DNA of 64,000 bases, taken from contig CALJVC010000050.1 in the NCBI GenBank assembly GCA_937974845.1, positions 1 to 64,000 on the forward strand, in the 5' to 3' direction. The translations under genes were made by a program, and so were the position numbers. Of the stretch, positions 8,408-16,262 are shown piece by piece (position 1 is the first letter of the stretch; each line of letters starts with the position of its first letter). The notes under the pieces were generated by a model, which ran no database searches, was not told where the DNA came from, and saw nothing but the letters and a program-made list of their open reading frames with translations. Origin of the DNA: an uncultured Pseudogracilibacillus sp. (lineage in GTDB: Bacteria > Bacillota > Bacilli > Bacillales > Amphibacillaceae).

Positions 8408-9418
8408 GCTAGACAAGCAAGACCATTAACAGGTGCTCAAAAAGCTGCAATTTTATTAATTGCATTAGGTCCAGATATATCAGCTAAGGTAATGAAAAAT
8501 TTAACCGATGAAGAAGTAGAACAAATCAGCCTGGAAATTTCATCTATTCAAAAGGTGAAGCCAGAGGTTAAAGAAGAAGTAATCGAACAATTCCATCAAA
8601 TTGCTGTTGCCCAAGATTATATATCCCAAGGTGGCGTTAGCTATGCAAAAATGTTGTTAGAGAAGGCCTTTGGGGAACAGGAAGCGATGAATATTATCAA
8701 TCGTCTTACTTCATCTTTACAGGTTCGGCCTTTCGATTTTGCCCGGAAGGCTGATCCTGGACAAATTCTAAACTTTATCCAAAACGAACACCCACAAACC
8801 ATCGCTTTAGTGTTATCTTATTTAGATCCTGAACAGGCGGGCCAAATTTTGTCTGAGTTAGAAGAGGATGTTCAGGCGGATATCGCAAGACGTATTGCGA
8901 CGATGGATTCAACGCCACCTGATATCGTGACAAGTATTGAACAAATTTTAGAACAGAAGATCTCTAGCTCTTTAATCGATGACTATACCCAGACCGGTGG
9001 AATTCAAGCGGTTGTCGATGTATTGAACCAAGTAGACCGTAGTACGGAACGGACTATTTTAGAAACATTAGAGATTCAAGATCCAGAGTTATCTGAAGAA
9101 ATTAAGAAACGTATGTTTATCTTCGATGATATTGTTATTCTGGATAACCGAGCAATTCAACGAATTATTCGCGAAGTCGACAATGAAGATTTAATGTTAG
9201 CCCTTCGAGCTGCAAGCGATGAAGTGAAGGACTTAATCTTTAAAAACATGTCGCAACGAATGGCCGAGACTTTCAAAGAGGAGATGGAGTATATGGGGCC
9301 AGTTCGTCTCCGGGATGTAGAAGAAGCTCAATCGCGAATTGTTGCAACTATTCGCCGCTTAGATGAAATAGGTGAAATTGTCATCGCCCGCGGTGGAGGT
9401 GACGATATCCTTGTCTAA
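8396..9418 (+). CDS. fliG: Flagellar motor switch protein FliG
   Basis: FliG couples the stator to the rotor and sits on FliF, with FliM and FliY below it. The protein is about 340 residues (338 in B. subtilis) and is conserved throughout: LTGAQKAAILLIALGPD at the N terminus, the middle-domain EHPQT motif (NEHPQTIALVLSYLD), the Armadillo/C-terminal torque domain with RMFIFDDIVILDNRAIQRIIREVD and MSQRMAETFKEEMEYMGPVRL, and the end ARGGGDDILV. The reported start is the GTG at 8396, the first standard codon after fliF. The ribosome site favours initiation three codons later at ATC 8405 (see separate entry). The last codons carry the ribosome site of fliH. Confidence 0.96.
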   Translation: MRAIARQARPLTGAQKAAILLIALGPDISAKVMKNLTDEEVEQISLEISSIQKVKPEVKEEVIEQFHQIAVAQDYISQGGVSYAKMLLEKAFGEQEAMNIINRLTSSLQVRPFDFARKADPGQILNFIQNEHPQTIALVLSYLDPEQAGQILSELEEDVQADIARRIATMDSTPPDIVTSIEQILEQKISSSLIDDYTQTGGIQAVVDVLNQVDRSTERTILETLEIQDPELSEEIKKRMFIFDDIVILDNRAIQRIIREVDNEDLMLALRAASDEVKDLIFKNMSQRMAETFKEEMEYMGPVRLRDVEEAQSRIVATIRRLDEIGEIVIARGGGDDILV

Positions 9419-10145
9419 TGGATTAGAAGCAAAGAAAGTTATTTCTATTAAAAGCATCAAGGATATTGTTGAAGCAGAAGAGGAAGAGGCGGTCGATCAT
9501 CAAGCGACAAATCTTCAAATGGAAGTAGACCGTTTGCGAACCGAATTACGGCAACTAGAAGTTGAGAAGGAACGCTTACTTTCTGAAGTACGCCAAACGA
9601 TTGCACAAGAAAAAGAAGCCTGGCAAGTAGAAAAAGAAGAAGAAAGAGAAAGAGCCAAGGAAGTCGGTTACCAAGAAGGCTACAATCAGGCGGTACAAGA
9701 AGTTGAAGAACGATACCATGCGATGTTAGCAGAAGCCAATGAAATTACGAAACGGGCCAAAGAAGAATATGATAAGACAGTTAGTAAATACGAGCAGGCG
9801 ATTGTACAACTTTCCGTCGCCATCGCAAACAAGATCATCACTACATCAATCGATGAAAAGCCCGAATATTTCACTAAATTAGTTGAGACGGCGATTATTG
9901 ATTTGAAAGATTCTTCGAATGTTGAACTTCATGTTCATCCATCTCAATATGAACTTTTAGTTGGACAAAAAGAAGAGTTCGAGCAAATTGTAATGAAAGA
10001 GGATGTAATTTCCATTTATGTCAATACACAATTAGAACCCTACAGTTGTATGATCAAACATCCTTATGGTCAAATTGACGTTAGTGTCGATACACAGTTA
10101 GAAGAAATTAAACGGGCTTTAGAAGAAAAAGTAATGGAGAGATAG
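9411..10145 (+). CDS. fliH: Flagellar export regulator FliH
   Basis: FliH is the peripheral stalk-like regulator of the export ATPase FliI. The 244-residue protein has a long Glu/Lys/Gln-rich coiled coil (about residues 20-125), including GYQEGYNQAVQEVEERY, typical of FliH, then a C-terminal domain (QAIVQLSVAIANKIITTSI through QIDVSVDTQLEEIKRALEE). I start it at TTG 9411, which overlaps the fliG stop and is preceded by a perfect GGAGGTGA (9395-9402). In-frame upstream codons inside fliG lack a ribosome site. Sequence identity of FliH proteins is low, so the call leans on fold pattern and position between fliG and fliI. Confidence 0.9.
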   Translation: MSNGLEAKKVISIKSIKDIVEAEEEEAVDHQATNLQMEVDRLRTELRQLEVEKERLLSEVRQTIAQEKEAWQVEKEEERERAKEVGYQEGYNQAVQEVEERYHAMLAEANEITKRAKEEYDKTVSKYEQAIVQLSVAIANKIITTSIDEKPEYFTKLVETAIIDLKDSSNVELHVHPSQYELLVGQKEEFEQIVMKEDVISIYVNTQLEPYSCMIKHPYGQIDVSVDTQLEEIKRALEEKVMER

Positions 10146-10147
10146 CG

Positions 10148-11473
10148 ATGGAACTCGCTGAACTTTTAGAAACCGTTGAAACGGCGGATACGTATAGACG
10201 CTATGGTAAGGTTCACCGCATTGTCGGTTTAATGATTGAGTCATTAGGACCCTTAGCGCATATTGGCGAAGTTTGTCTTATTTATCCAGAAAACAAACAA
10301 AAGAAGCCTATTCTGGCTGAGGTAGTAGGATTTAATAACGAACGAGTCATGCTCATGCCTTATACAGAAGTTGCAGAAGTTGGTCCAGGCTGTTTAGTCG
10401 AAGCTACAGGAAAGCCCTTGATGGTGAAGGTTGGGCGAAGTTTGATTGGTAAGGCAGTCGACGCATTAGGACAACCCTTAGATTTATCTCCTCTTCCGAA
10501 AGGTTTAAAGGAAATTAAAACAGAGCAAGCTCCACCGAATCCTTTAGAAAGGCCGAGTATTAGCGAACCAATTCAAGTGGGCATCCGAGCGATCGATTCC
10601 TTTTTAACAGTAGGGAAAGGACAAAGGATTGGGATATTCGCTGGAAGTGGAGTAGGTAAAAGTACCTTATTAGGTATGATTGCCCGAAATAGTGAAGCAG
10701 ACCTAAATGTGATTGCTTTGATTGGAGAACGAGGTAGAGAAGTTCGGGATTTTATCGAACACGATCTTGGAGAAGAAGGGTTGAAAAAATCGATTATCGT
10801 TGCCGCCACTTCTGACCAACCCGCATTAATGCGAATCAAAGGGGCTTATACCGCAACAGCGATCAGTGAATATTTTCGTGACCAAGGTTTTTCAGTGAAT
10901 CTAATGATGGATTCTGTAACTAGGGTCGCGATGGCTCAAAGAGAAGTAGGCCTTGCGGTAGGCGAACCACCGACGACGAAAGGCTACACTCCCTCGGTTT
11001 TTGCCATGTTACCGCAATTGCTTGAACGTACAGGCACGAATCCCCATGGCTATATTACCGCTTTTTATACGGTGTTAGTCGACGGGGACGATATGAACGA
11101 ACCGATTGCCGACGCTGTTCGAGGAATTCTCGATGGTCACTTCGTCCTTGACCGTCGTCTAGCCGAAGCTGGGCAATATCCGGCAATCAACGTACTTAAA
11201 TCTGTTAGCCGATTAATGCATTCTATTGCGGATCCCGAACATATTGAAGCAGCGACGAAGGTAAGGGATTTGCTCGCTACCTTTGAAGAAAATAGTGAAT
11301 TAATACAAATAGGTGCCTATAAACATGGTACGAATAAAAAAATAGATCAAGCGATTCATTTCCAACCAAAAATCATCGACTTTCTCAAACAGGGAATCGA
11401 AGAAACGATGACCTTTGAGGAGAGTATAGAAATCTTAAAGCAATTAGCAGAAACAGGTGGTGACGTAACTTGA
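10148..11473 (+). CDS. fliI: Flagellum-specific export ATPase FliI
   Basis: FliI is the F1-beta-like ATPase of the flagellar type III export gate. The 441-residue protein has the Walker A GSGVGKST (about residue 164), the conserved GERGREVRDFIEHDLG, the Walker B region VNLMMDSVTRVAMAQREVGLAVGEPP and VDGDDMNEPIADAVRGILDGH. Length is typical (438 in B. subtilis). The ATG at 10148 follows GGAGAG. The gene overlaps fliJ by four bases (TTGA type), implying coupled translation. Confidence 0.97.
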   Translation: MELAELLETVETADTYRRYGKVHRIVGLMIESLGPLAHIGEVCLIYPENKQKKPILAEVVGFNNERVMLMPYTEVAEVGPGCLVEATGKPLMVKVGRSLIGKAVDALGQPLDLSPLPKGLKEIKTEQAPPNPLERPSISEPIQVGIRAIDSFLTVGKGQRIGIFAGSGVGKSTLLGMIARNSEADLNVIALIGERGREVRDFIEHDLGEEGLKKSIIVAATSDQPALMRIKGAYTATAISEYFRDQGFSVNLMMDSVTRVAMAQREVGLAVGEPPTTKGYTPSVFAMLPQLLERTGTNPHGYITAFYTVLVDGDDMNEPIADAVRGILDGHFVLDRRLAEAGQYPAINVLKSVSRLMHSIADPEHIEAATKVRDLLATFEENSELIQIGAYKHGTNKKIDQAIHFQPKIIDFLKQGIEETMTFEESIEILKQLAETGGDVT

Positions 11474-11910
11474 GTTCGATTGTCGCACTAGAAAAAATTC
11501 ACGATTTACGAAACGAAGAAAAAAATCATGCACTATTGGAACAAAAAGAAGCAACGGATCATTTTGAACAAGTAGCTAAGGAGTTATATATCGAGTTAAA
11601 AACAAAAGAAGAAGCAGAAGCTAAGCTGCAAAAGATGTATCAGAGCTCAGAAGTAATTTTTAAAATTAGGGAACAAACTTTATATATCGACGCTTTACAG
11701 AGGAAAATTTTAAAATTACAGCAAGAAGTGCAAAGAGCACGACAACGAATGGAAGAAAAACGTCATCTTGTTACTGAAAAACATGTGGAATTAAAGAAGA
11801 TTGAAACGATGATTGATCGACGCAAGGAAGAAAAGCGTTTGGCAGAGAAAAAAGAAGAAGCAAAACAGATGGATGAAATATCCTTAAATCGATATATTCG
11901 TGCTGAATAG
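11470..11910 (+). CDS. fliJ: Flagellar export chaperone FliJ
   Basis: A 146-residue, almost wholly helical and charged protein matching FliJ, the general chaperone/central stalk of the FliHI ATPase complex. It is predicted to be an antiparallel coiled coil: Lys/Glu-rich heptads run from about residue 10 to 135. The TTG start at 11470 overlaps the TGA of fliI and follows AGGTGGTGA. Its primary sequence is poorly conserved, so the identification depends mainly on length, coiled-coil character and position after fliI. Confidence 0.88.
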   Translation: MSSIVALEKIHDLRNEEKNHALLEQKEATDHFEQVAKELYIELKTKEEAEAKLQKMYQSSEVIFKIREQTLYIDALQRKILKLQQEVQRARQRMEEKRHLVTEKHVELKKIETMIDRRKEEKRLAEKKEEAKQMDEISLNRYIRAE

Positions 11911-11918
11911 GTGAGAAA

Positions 11919-12500
11919 ATGGCAAAAGAAAAGATGGAAAAAGAAAATAAAAAATTAAATCCTTTGCTACAAATACTTTTCGCAGTCGTTTTACCTGTTC
12001 TCGTAGCAGGGATATTAGTAGTAATTGTTTTAATGTTTCTCGGTGTAGATGTTGCCGGCTGGACGGAGGAGAAGTTAGCAAAGACTCCAATCGTCTCATC
12101 CTTTGTAAAAACTGAAGGAGAAAAAGAATTGTTAGCAAAGCTTGAAAAGGCTGAAGAAACTATCGAATCCCAGAAGAAAACTATCGAGGATTTGGAAGAA
12201 CAAGTGGAATATTTAGAGGCTGAAGTAGATGATTTAGAAATTGACTTAGCTAAACTGGAAAACGAGACGGATGAGAAAGAGCTAGAAGAGGCAAACCTTT
12301 CCGAAGATGTCGATATAAAGAAGTTAGCTGGCTCTTTCCGTAAGATGGATAAAGCACAGGCGGCTAGGATTGTATCTAATTTGGATATGCAAAAGGCAGT
12401 ATTGTTGCTATCTAATGTGTCCGGAGATATTCGAGGAGAAATATTAGAAGAAATGGATCCGCAAACGGCCGCTACTTTAATGGAAAATATGATGCAATAA
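11919..12500 (+). CDS. ylxF: YlxF-like flagellar operon membrane protein (MgtE N-domain-like)
   Basis: A 193-residue protein of unknown molecular role, in the place of B. subtilis ylxF between fliJ and fliK. It has one N-terminal transmembrane helix (about 17-40), a coiled coil (about 65-120, heptad-rich Glu/Leu) and a C-terminal helical domain (IKKLAGSFRKMDKAQAARIVSNLDMQKAVLLLSNVSGDIRGEILEEMDPQTAATL) that resembles the MgtE N-terminal intracellular domain, a fold also related to the FliG middle domain. That likeness suggests it may contact FliG-type partners, but this is inference. RBS AGGTGAG precedes ATG 11919. Confidence 0.85.
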   Translation: MAKEKMEKENKKLNPLLQILFAVVLPVLVAGILVVIVLMFLGVDVAGWTEEKLAKTPIVSSFVKTEGEKELLAKLEKAEETIESQKKTIEDLEEQVEYLEAEVDDLEIDLAKLENETDEKELEEANLSEDVDIKKLAGSFRKMDKAQAARIVSNLDMQKAVLLLSNVSGDIRGEILEEMDPQTAATLMENMMQ

Positions 12501-12531
12501 CGAACAATTCCCTTGAAAGGGGGTGAACTAG

Positions 12532-13842
12532 ATGAAGGCAAGCGAACTATTACTACTTGCTACTAATTCTACGAAGTCTTTTAGCAACTCTTCTAAGCTA
12601 AATGCTAGCGATCAAAAGGGTAAATTTTCTACCAATTTAAATGAAGTCCTTCAATCCGGAGGGGAATTGGGAGAAGAAGAATCTACCCTACCTTTTCTTG
12701 ACTTAGGTCAAGTTAGTAATTTGAATTCTGTAAAGACGTCGGAGCAAGTAGATGAAGAAGAGGTTGTTCTTTCTTTAGAAACCCTATCTTTAGAAGGATT
12801 AGAGGAGATTTTTTCAGAGGTCGATTTCTTAGAATTGAGTGAGAAAGAGACGGATACAACCTATCCAGTGGCTACAGAAACGATGGATGAAGTAGAAGGT
12901 GTCAAACAAGAAGAAATCGCCTTATTACCATCGATTGAAGAACTTTATCCCGATTGGTATGAACAGCTTCAAAGCTTATTACAAAGACTCGGTTTGTTTT
13001 TACAACAAGCGAATCAATCTGTTACGACGGTAGCAGGTTTTGCGAAGGATGCCTATAGATTATTAGAAGACTTTGCAAAATTCCCTTTGAAATTGCAGCA
13101 AGCTTTTCTCGATGGAAATGTAGAAATCGATGCGGATCAAGAGGCTTTAGATATCTTTCGTGGATTAGCTGAAGCGATGAATAAAAGAGGGAAAATGCTA
13201 CAACATCAAGCCTATGCAAACGAAGCTAAGGTGACGATGGATGATGTACAACAATGGTTACAAGCTTCTCTTAGTAAGCAAGCTTCAAGTAGTCAAGAAC
13301 AGGTCTTTGTTACGTCTCAAACATCGACCCAACCGTTACCGATGCATGCTGTCGAACAATATACGATTCACGTAAGTGATTTAGAGCGAGTCGAAGCAGT
13401 TAGTCGAAAATTAGTGTCGGACTTAACACAAGTTTTAGAGCGTAGCCAATTTTTAAAACGACCAGGCCTAGAACAGTTAACTCTAACCTTACGGCCACAT
13501 ACGCTCGGAGAAGTTATTATTCGTCTCCAGCAAGTGAATGGAGAAATGACAGTTAGGTTTCTTGTTACGACCCAGGCCGCTAAAGAACTGTTTGAAGCGA
13601 ATTTACATCAGTTGAAGCCGATGTTTGCGCCGAACCAAGTTGTAGTCGAACGTGCTCCCCAAGTGCCTGATGAGGAGTTTTATCAGGAGTTTCTAGAGGA
13701 AAACTTCGATGAAGAACAAGGGGAGGATGATGAGACCGATCAGCAAGAAAAGTCGTTAGGCGAAAGCGATGAGCTTGAAACAAGCTTTGAGGACTTTTTA
13801 AACCAAATACGTAAGGAGGCGATAGCACATGACGAAAATTGA
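12532..13842 (+). CDS. fliK: Flagellar hook-length control protein FliK
   Basis: FliK measures hook length and triggers the export switch through FlhB. The 436-residue protein has a low-complexity, acidic and Gln-rich N-terminal ruler region and the conserved C-terminal hook-length domain (about 285-370) with LTLTLRPHTLGEVIIRLQ, followed by MTVRFLVTTQAAKELFEANLHQL. The tail is strongly acidic. The start ATG 12532 follows GGGGGTGA. The 3' end overlaps flgD by 14 bases, and its last codons carry the flgD ribosome site AAGGAGG. Size varies widely in this family. Confidence 0.93.
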   Translation: MKASELLLLATNSTKSFSNSSKLNASDQKGKFSTNLNEVLQSGGELGEEESTLPFLDLGQVSNLNSVKTSEQVDEEEVVLSLETLSLEGLEEIFSEVDFLELSEKETDTTYPVATETMDEVEGVKQEEIALLPSIEELYPDWYEQLQSLLQRLGLFLQQANQSVTTVAGFAKDAYRLLEDFAKFPLKLQQAFLDGNVEIDADQEALDIFRGLAEAMNKRGKMLQHQAYANEAKVTMDDVQQWLQASLSKQASSSQEQVFVTSQTSTQPLPMHAVEQYTIHVSDLERVEAVSRKLVSDLTQVLERSQFLKRPGLEQLTLTLRPHTLGEVIIRLQQVNGEMTVRFLVTTQAAKELFEANLHQLKPMFAPNQVVVERAPQVPDEEFYQEFLEENFDEEQGEDDETDQQEKSLGESDELETSFEDFLNQIRKEAIAHDEN

Positions 13843-14275
13843 CAGTTCTTTTTACCTTCCAGAAAACCAAGTCCGAACACCAAATTCCAATTTAGGTAAA
13901 GATGAATTTTTAAAAATATTAATGGCGCAATTACAAAACCAGGATCCTTTAAGTCCAATGGAAGACAGAGATTTTATCGCCCAAATGGCAAACTTCTCGT
14001 CCTTAGAACAGTTAATGAATATGTCTAAATCAATCGATATGCTTGTACAAAACCAACTCGTTTCACCGATTGTGCAATATAGTCATATGATTGGAAAAGA
14101 AGTAACTTATATTCAAACTCAAGAAGATGGGGTAAAAGAAACCCTTAGCAGTGTTGTAAAGGCAGTAAGCCAAAAGGACGGGTGGGCGATTTTCGAACTA
14201 GAAAATGGAGAAAAAATTTATGCTGATAGTATTTTAAAAGTAAGTGATACTAAAGGCGTTGGTGAAGGAAAATGA
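13829..14275 (+). CDS. flgD: Flagellar hook-capping/scaffolding protein FlgD
   Basis: FlgD caps the growing hook during assembly. This 148-residue form has the conserved N-terminal block LGKDEFLKILMAQLQNQDPLSPMEDRDFIAQMANFSSLEQL and a short C-terminal region ending near DSILKVSD. It lacks the large C-terminal Ig-like domains of proteobacterial FlgD, as is usual in Bacilli (B. subtilis FlgD is also short). It overlaps fliK at its start and the next gene by four bases (ATGA). Confidence 0.94.
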   Translation: MTKIDSSFYLPENQVRTPNSNLGKDEFLKILMAQLQNQDPLSPMEDRDFIAQMANFSSLEQLMNMSKSIDMLVQNQLVSPIVQYSHMIGKEVTYIQTQEDGVKETLSSVVKAVSQKDGWAIFELENGEKIYADSILKVSDTKGVGEGK

Positions 14276-14640
14276 GTAAGTATATTCACCCACTACATCA
14301 TCAACGGATTACCCATACGTCGCCCTTAACGACCCAGAAAAAAACAAGTTCATCTAAAAACTTTGGAGATATTTTAACAGACCTTACACAATTAAAGGTC
14401 AGTAAGCACGCAGAAGAGCGGATGAAGCAAAGAAATATTCATTTTAACCCAAAACAGTGGCAAAAGATTAGCGAAAAAGTTTTTGAAGCGAAGCAAAAGG
14501 GTGTGACGGATGCCTTAGTAGTCGTAGATGATGCCCGATTAATTGTTAGTGCGAAAAATAACACTGTAGTTACATGCTTAGGAAAAGATGACGTAAAAGA
14601 TAAAATTTTTACGAATATTAATGGAACAATTTTATTATAG
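14272..14640 (+). CDS. Flagellar operon protein of the TIGR02530 family, function unknown
   Basis: A 122-residue protein found in many Gram-positive flagellar operons between flgD and flgE; I know of no established function. The first 35 residues are polar and Ser/Thr/His-rich and resemble an export-type disordered N terminus. The conserved core is KVSKHAEERMKQRNIHF, a helical QWQKISEKVFEAKQKGV, then DALVVVDDARLIVSAKNNTVVTCL. The ATG overlaps the flgD stop. The position and overlap suggest a role in hook assembly or its timing, which is inference only. Confidence 0.85.
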   Translation: MSKYIHPLHHQRITHTSPLTTQKKTSSSKNFGDILTDLTQLKVSKHAEERMKQRNIHFNPKQWQKISEKVFEAKQKGVTDALVVVDDARLIVSAKNNTVVTCLGKDDVKDKIFTNINGTILL

Positions 14641-14718
14641 GTGGACCCTATTCGGGAGCCTAAAGGGTTGCGGAATGATGGAAGCAACTAAAACGATAAA
14701 GAAAGGGTTAGATAGGTT

Positions 14719-15549
14719 ATGTTACGATCTATGTATTCTGGAATTTCAGGTTTAAGAAACTTTCAAACGAAGTTAGATGTCATTGGAAATAACATTGCTA
14801 ACGTGAATACGTTCGGATATAAAAAAGGTCGAATTACTTTTAAAGATATGATTAGTCAACAAGTTCAAGGAGCAAGTTCTCCACAAGGTAACCGAGGAGG
14901 TACGAACCCTAGACAAGTCGGACTCGGTTCACAAATAGGATCTATTGACACAATTCATACACCGGGTAGTTTACAGCCGACTTCCCGTCCTCTTGACTTA
15001 GCGATTTCAGGAGAGGGATTCTTTATTGTCAATGATGGGCAGCTTTCTTATTATACGAGAGCGGGTAACTTCTATTTAGACCAGGATGGAAATTTAGTTA
15101 ATGCCGACGGTCTATACGTACAAGGTTATGCGGCACAAAATGGTCAAGTAAATAGAGGAGCGATTACCAATTTACGAATCGCTTCTGAAGGAGAAAATGA
15201 AATAGAAAGCTTTGATATTTCACAAAGTGGAGAGATTACAGCTATTTATACGAATGGTAATCGGGAACTTTTAGGTCAAATCGCTATTGCGACCTTCAAT
15301 AACGCTGAAGGATTAACGAAGGCTGGAGATAACTTATATTTAGTTTCAAACAACTCTGGTGAAGCGAACATCGGCATTGCTGGGGAAGTTGGCGGAACGA
15401 TTATCGGTGGAACATTAGAGATGTCTAACGTAGACTTAGCAGAAGAGTTTACAGAGATGATCGTAGCCCAAAGAGGTTTCCAGGCGAACACTCGGATTAT
15501 TACTACGTCTGATGAAATTTTACAAGAACTCGTTAACTTAAAACGATAA
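14719..15549 (+). CDS. flgE: Flagellar hook protein FlgE
   Basis: The 276-residue protein is the short Bacillus-type hook subunit FlgE (264 in B. subtilis). It carries the axial-protein N terminus MLRSMYSGISGLRNFQTKLDVIGNNIANVNTFG, the FlgE/FlgG central region (LDLAISGEGFFIVNDG, TRAGNFYLDQDGNLVNADG) and the C-terminal helix VDLAEEFTEMIVAQRGFQANTRIITTSDEILQELVNL. Old annotations call this gene flgG because the short hook protein resembles the distal rod; the position after flgD favours FlgE. The 78-base gap upstream includes a weak hairpin and no gene. Confidence 0.92.
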   Translation: MLRSMYSGISGLRNFQTKLDVIGNNIANVNTFGYKKGRITFKDMISQQVQGASSPQGNRGGTNPRQVGLGSQIGSIDTIHTPGSLQPTSRPLDLAISGEGFFIVNDGQLSYYTRAGNFYLDQDGNLVNADGLYVQGYAAQNGQVNRGAITNLRIASEGENEIESFDISQSGEITAIYTNGNRELLGQIAIATFNNAEGLTKAGDNLYLVSNNSGEANIGIAGEVGGTIIGGTLEMSNVDLAEEFTEMIVAQRGFQANTRIITTSDEILQELVNLKR

Positions 15550-15555
15550 TAAGGT

Positions 15556-15596
15556 AAGGTGAGAGGGGATGCCTTGAGGCATCCCCGCATAAAATG
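15556..15596 (+). promoter_or_regulatory. Hairpin-separated ribosome binding site of swrD
   Basis: AAGGTGAG (15556-15563) lies about 30 bases before the swrD ATG, too far for direct use. Between them is a perfect 9-bp stem, GGGGATGCC (15565-15573), loop TTGA, GGCATCCCC (15578-15586), without a T run. If this folds, the effective gap is 8 bases, which is near optimal. No other Shine-Dalgarno sequence precedes the ATG at 15594. Confidence 0.6.
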
Positions 15597-15797
15597 ATTA
15601 AATTACAAAGATTAAACGGTGATGAATTTTACATCAATGCTTTGTATATAGAGCAAGTTCAGTCCCATCCAGATACGACAATTACTTTAACGAATGGTAA
15701 GAAAATTGTTGTAAAGACTTCGGAAGAGGAAGTTATTGAAAAAATTAATACATATTTTAAATCAATAGGTTTAATGGGAACTCATGAAAGCAAGTAG
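15594..15797 (+). CDS. swrD: SwrD (FlbD family), flagellar power/swarming factor
   Basis: A 67-residue protein of the FlbD/SwrD family. In B. subtilis SwrD (YlzI) is needed for swarming and full flagellar torque. The N-terminal [37 protein letters not shown] matches the family closely, followed by [20 protein letters not shown] 15594 is fixed by this conserved N terminus, although the Shine-Dalgarno sequence is separated from it by a stable hairpin (see regulatory entry). It lies between flgE and fliL as in B. subtilis. Confidence 0.92.
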   Translation: MIKLQRLNGDEFYINALYIEQVQSHPDTTITLTNGKKIVVKTSEEEVIEKINTYFKSIGLMGTHESK

Positions 15798-15806
15798 GTG
15801 AAATCA

Positions 15807-16229
15807 TTGTCGAGAGCTTTAAGTACTTTTCTTATATCTTTTAGTGCATTGATTGTTTTAGGAGCAGTTGGTTTAGGAATATATTTTTTTGTTGGTAAAG
15901 ATGAATCGGCCGATGATGGTGAACAGTCGATCGATGACATGAACGAATACTCATATGAAACAAGTGAAATAACGACGGACTTAAAAGATGGTAAGTTCGT
16001 TCGTATACAGTTTCAAATCATTGCCGATAACAAAAAAGCAGCAAAAGAATTAGAAAAGAGAAACTTCCAAATAGAAAATATATTAATTAAGGAACTTTCT
16101 TTAATGAATGAGGAAGACTTTACCTCGGGCTTAACGGAAGTTGAGGAAAAATTACAAGAAAACATCAATGAAGTAATGAACGATGGAGAAATTACTGACG
16201 TATATACGATAAAGAAAATCTTACAATAA
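15807..16229 (+). CDS. fliL: Flagellar basal body-associated protein FliL
   Basis: FliL is a single-pass membrane protein near the stator that supports motor function. This 140-residue form has an N-terminal transmembrane helix (TFLISFSALIVLGAVGLGIYFFV, about 7-29), an acidic linker, and the FliL domain with TTDLKDGKFVRIQFQIIADNKKAAKEL and a C-terminal half ending VYTIKKIL. I prefer TTG 15807 because AGGTGA (15796-15801) sits 5 bases before it. GTG 15798 is in frame but lies within that ribosome site. swrD ends just upstream (stop 15795-15797). Confidence 0.9.
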   Translation: MSRALSTFLISFSALIVLGAVGLGIYFFVGKDESADDGEQSIDDMNEYSYETSEITTDLKDGKFVRIQFQIIADNKKAAKELEKRNFQIENILIKELSLMNEEDFTSGLTEVEEKLQENINEVMNDGEITDVYTIKKILQ

Positions 16230-16262
16230 TCGTAGTGGACTCCATGGTGGAGGTGACTGTAT

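Noticed and set aside
11771..12541. Long minus-strand open frame of 256 codons over fliJ/ylxF
   Set aside because: It is antisense to two well-supported genes, and the Ser/Phe-rich translation is what the complement of Glu/Lys-rich coding sequence gives.
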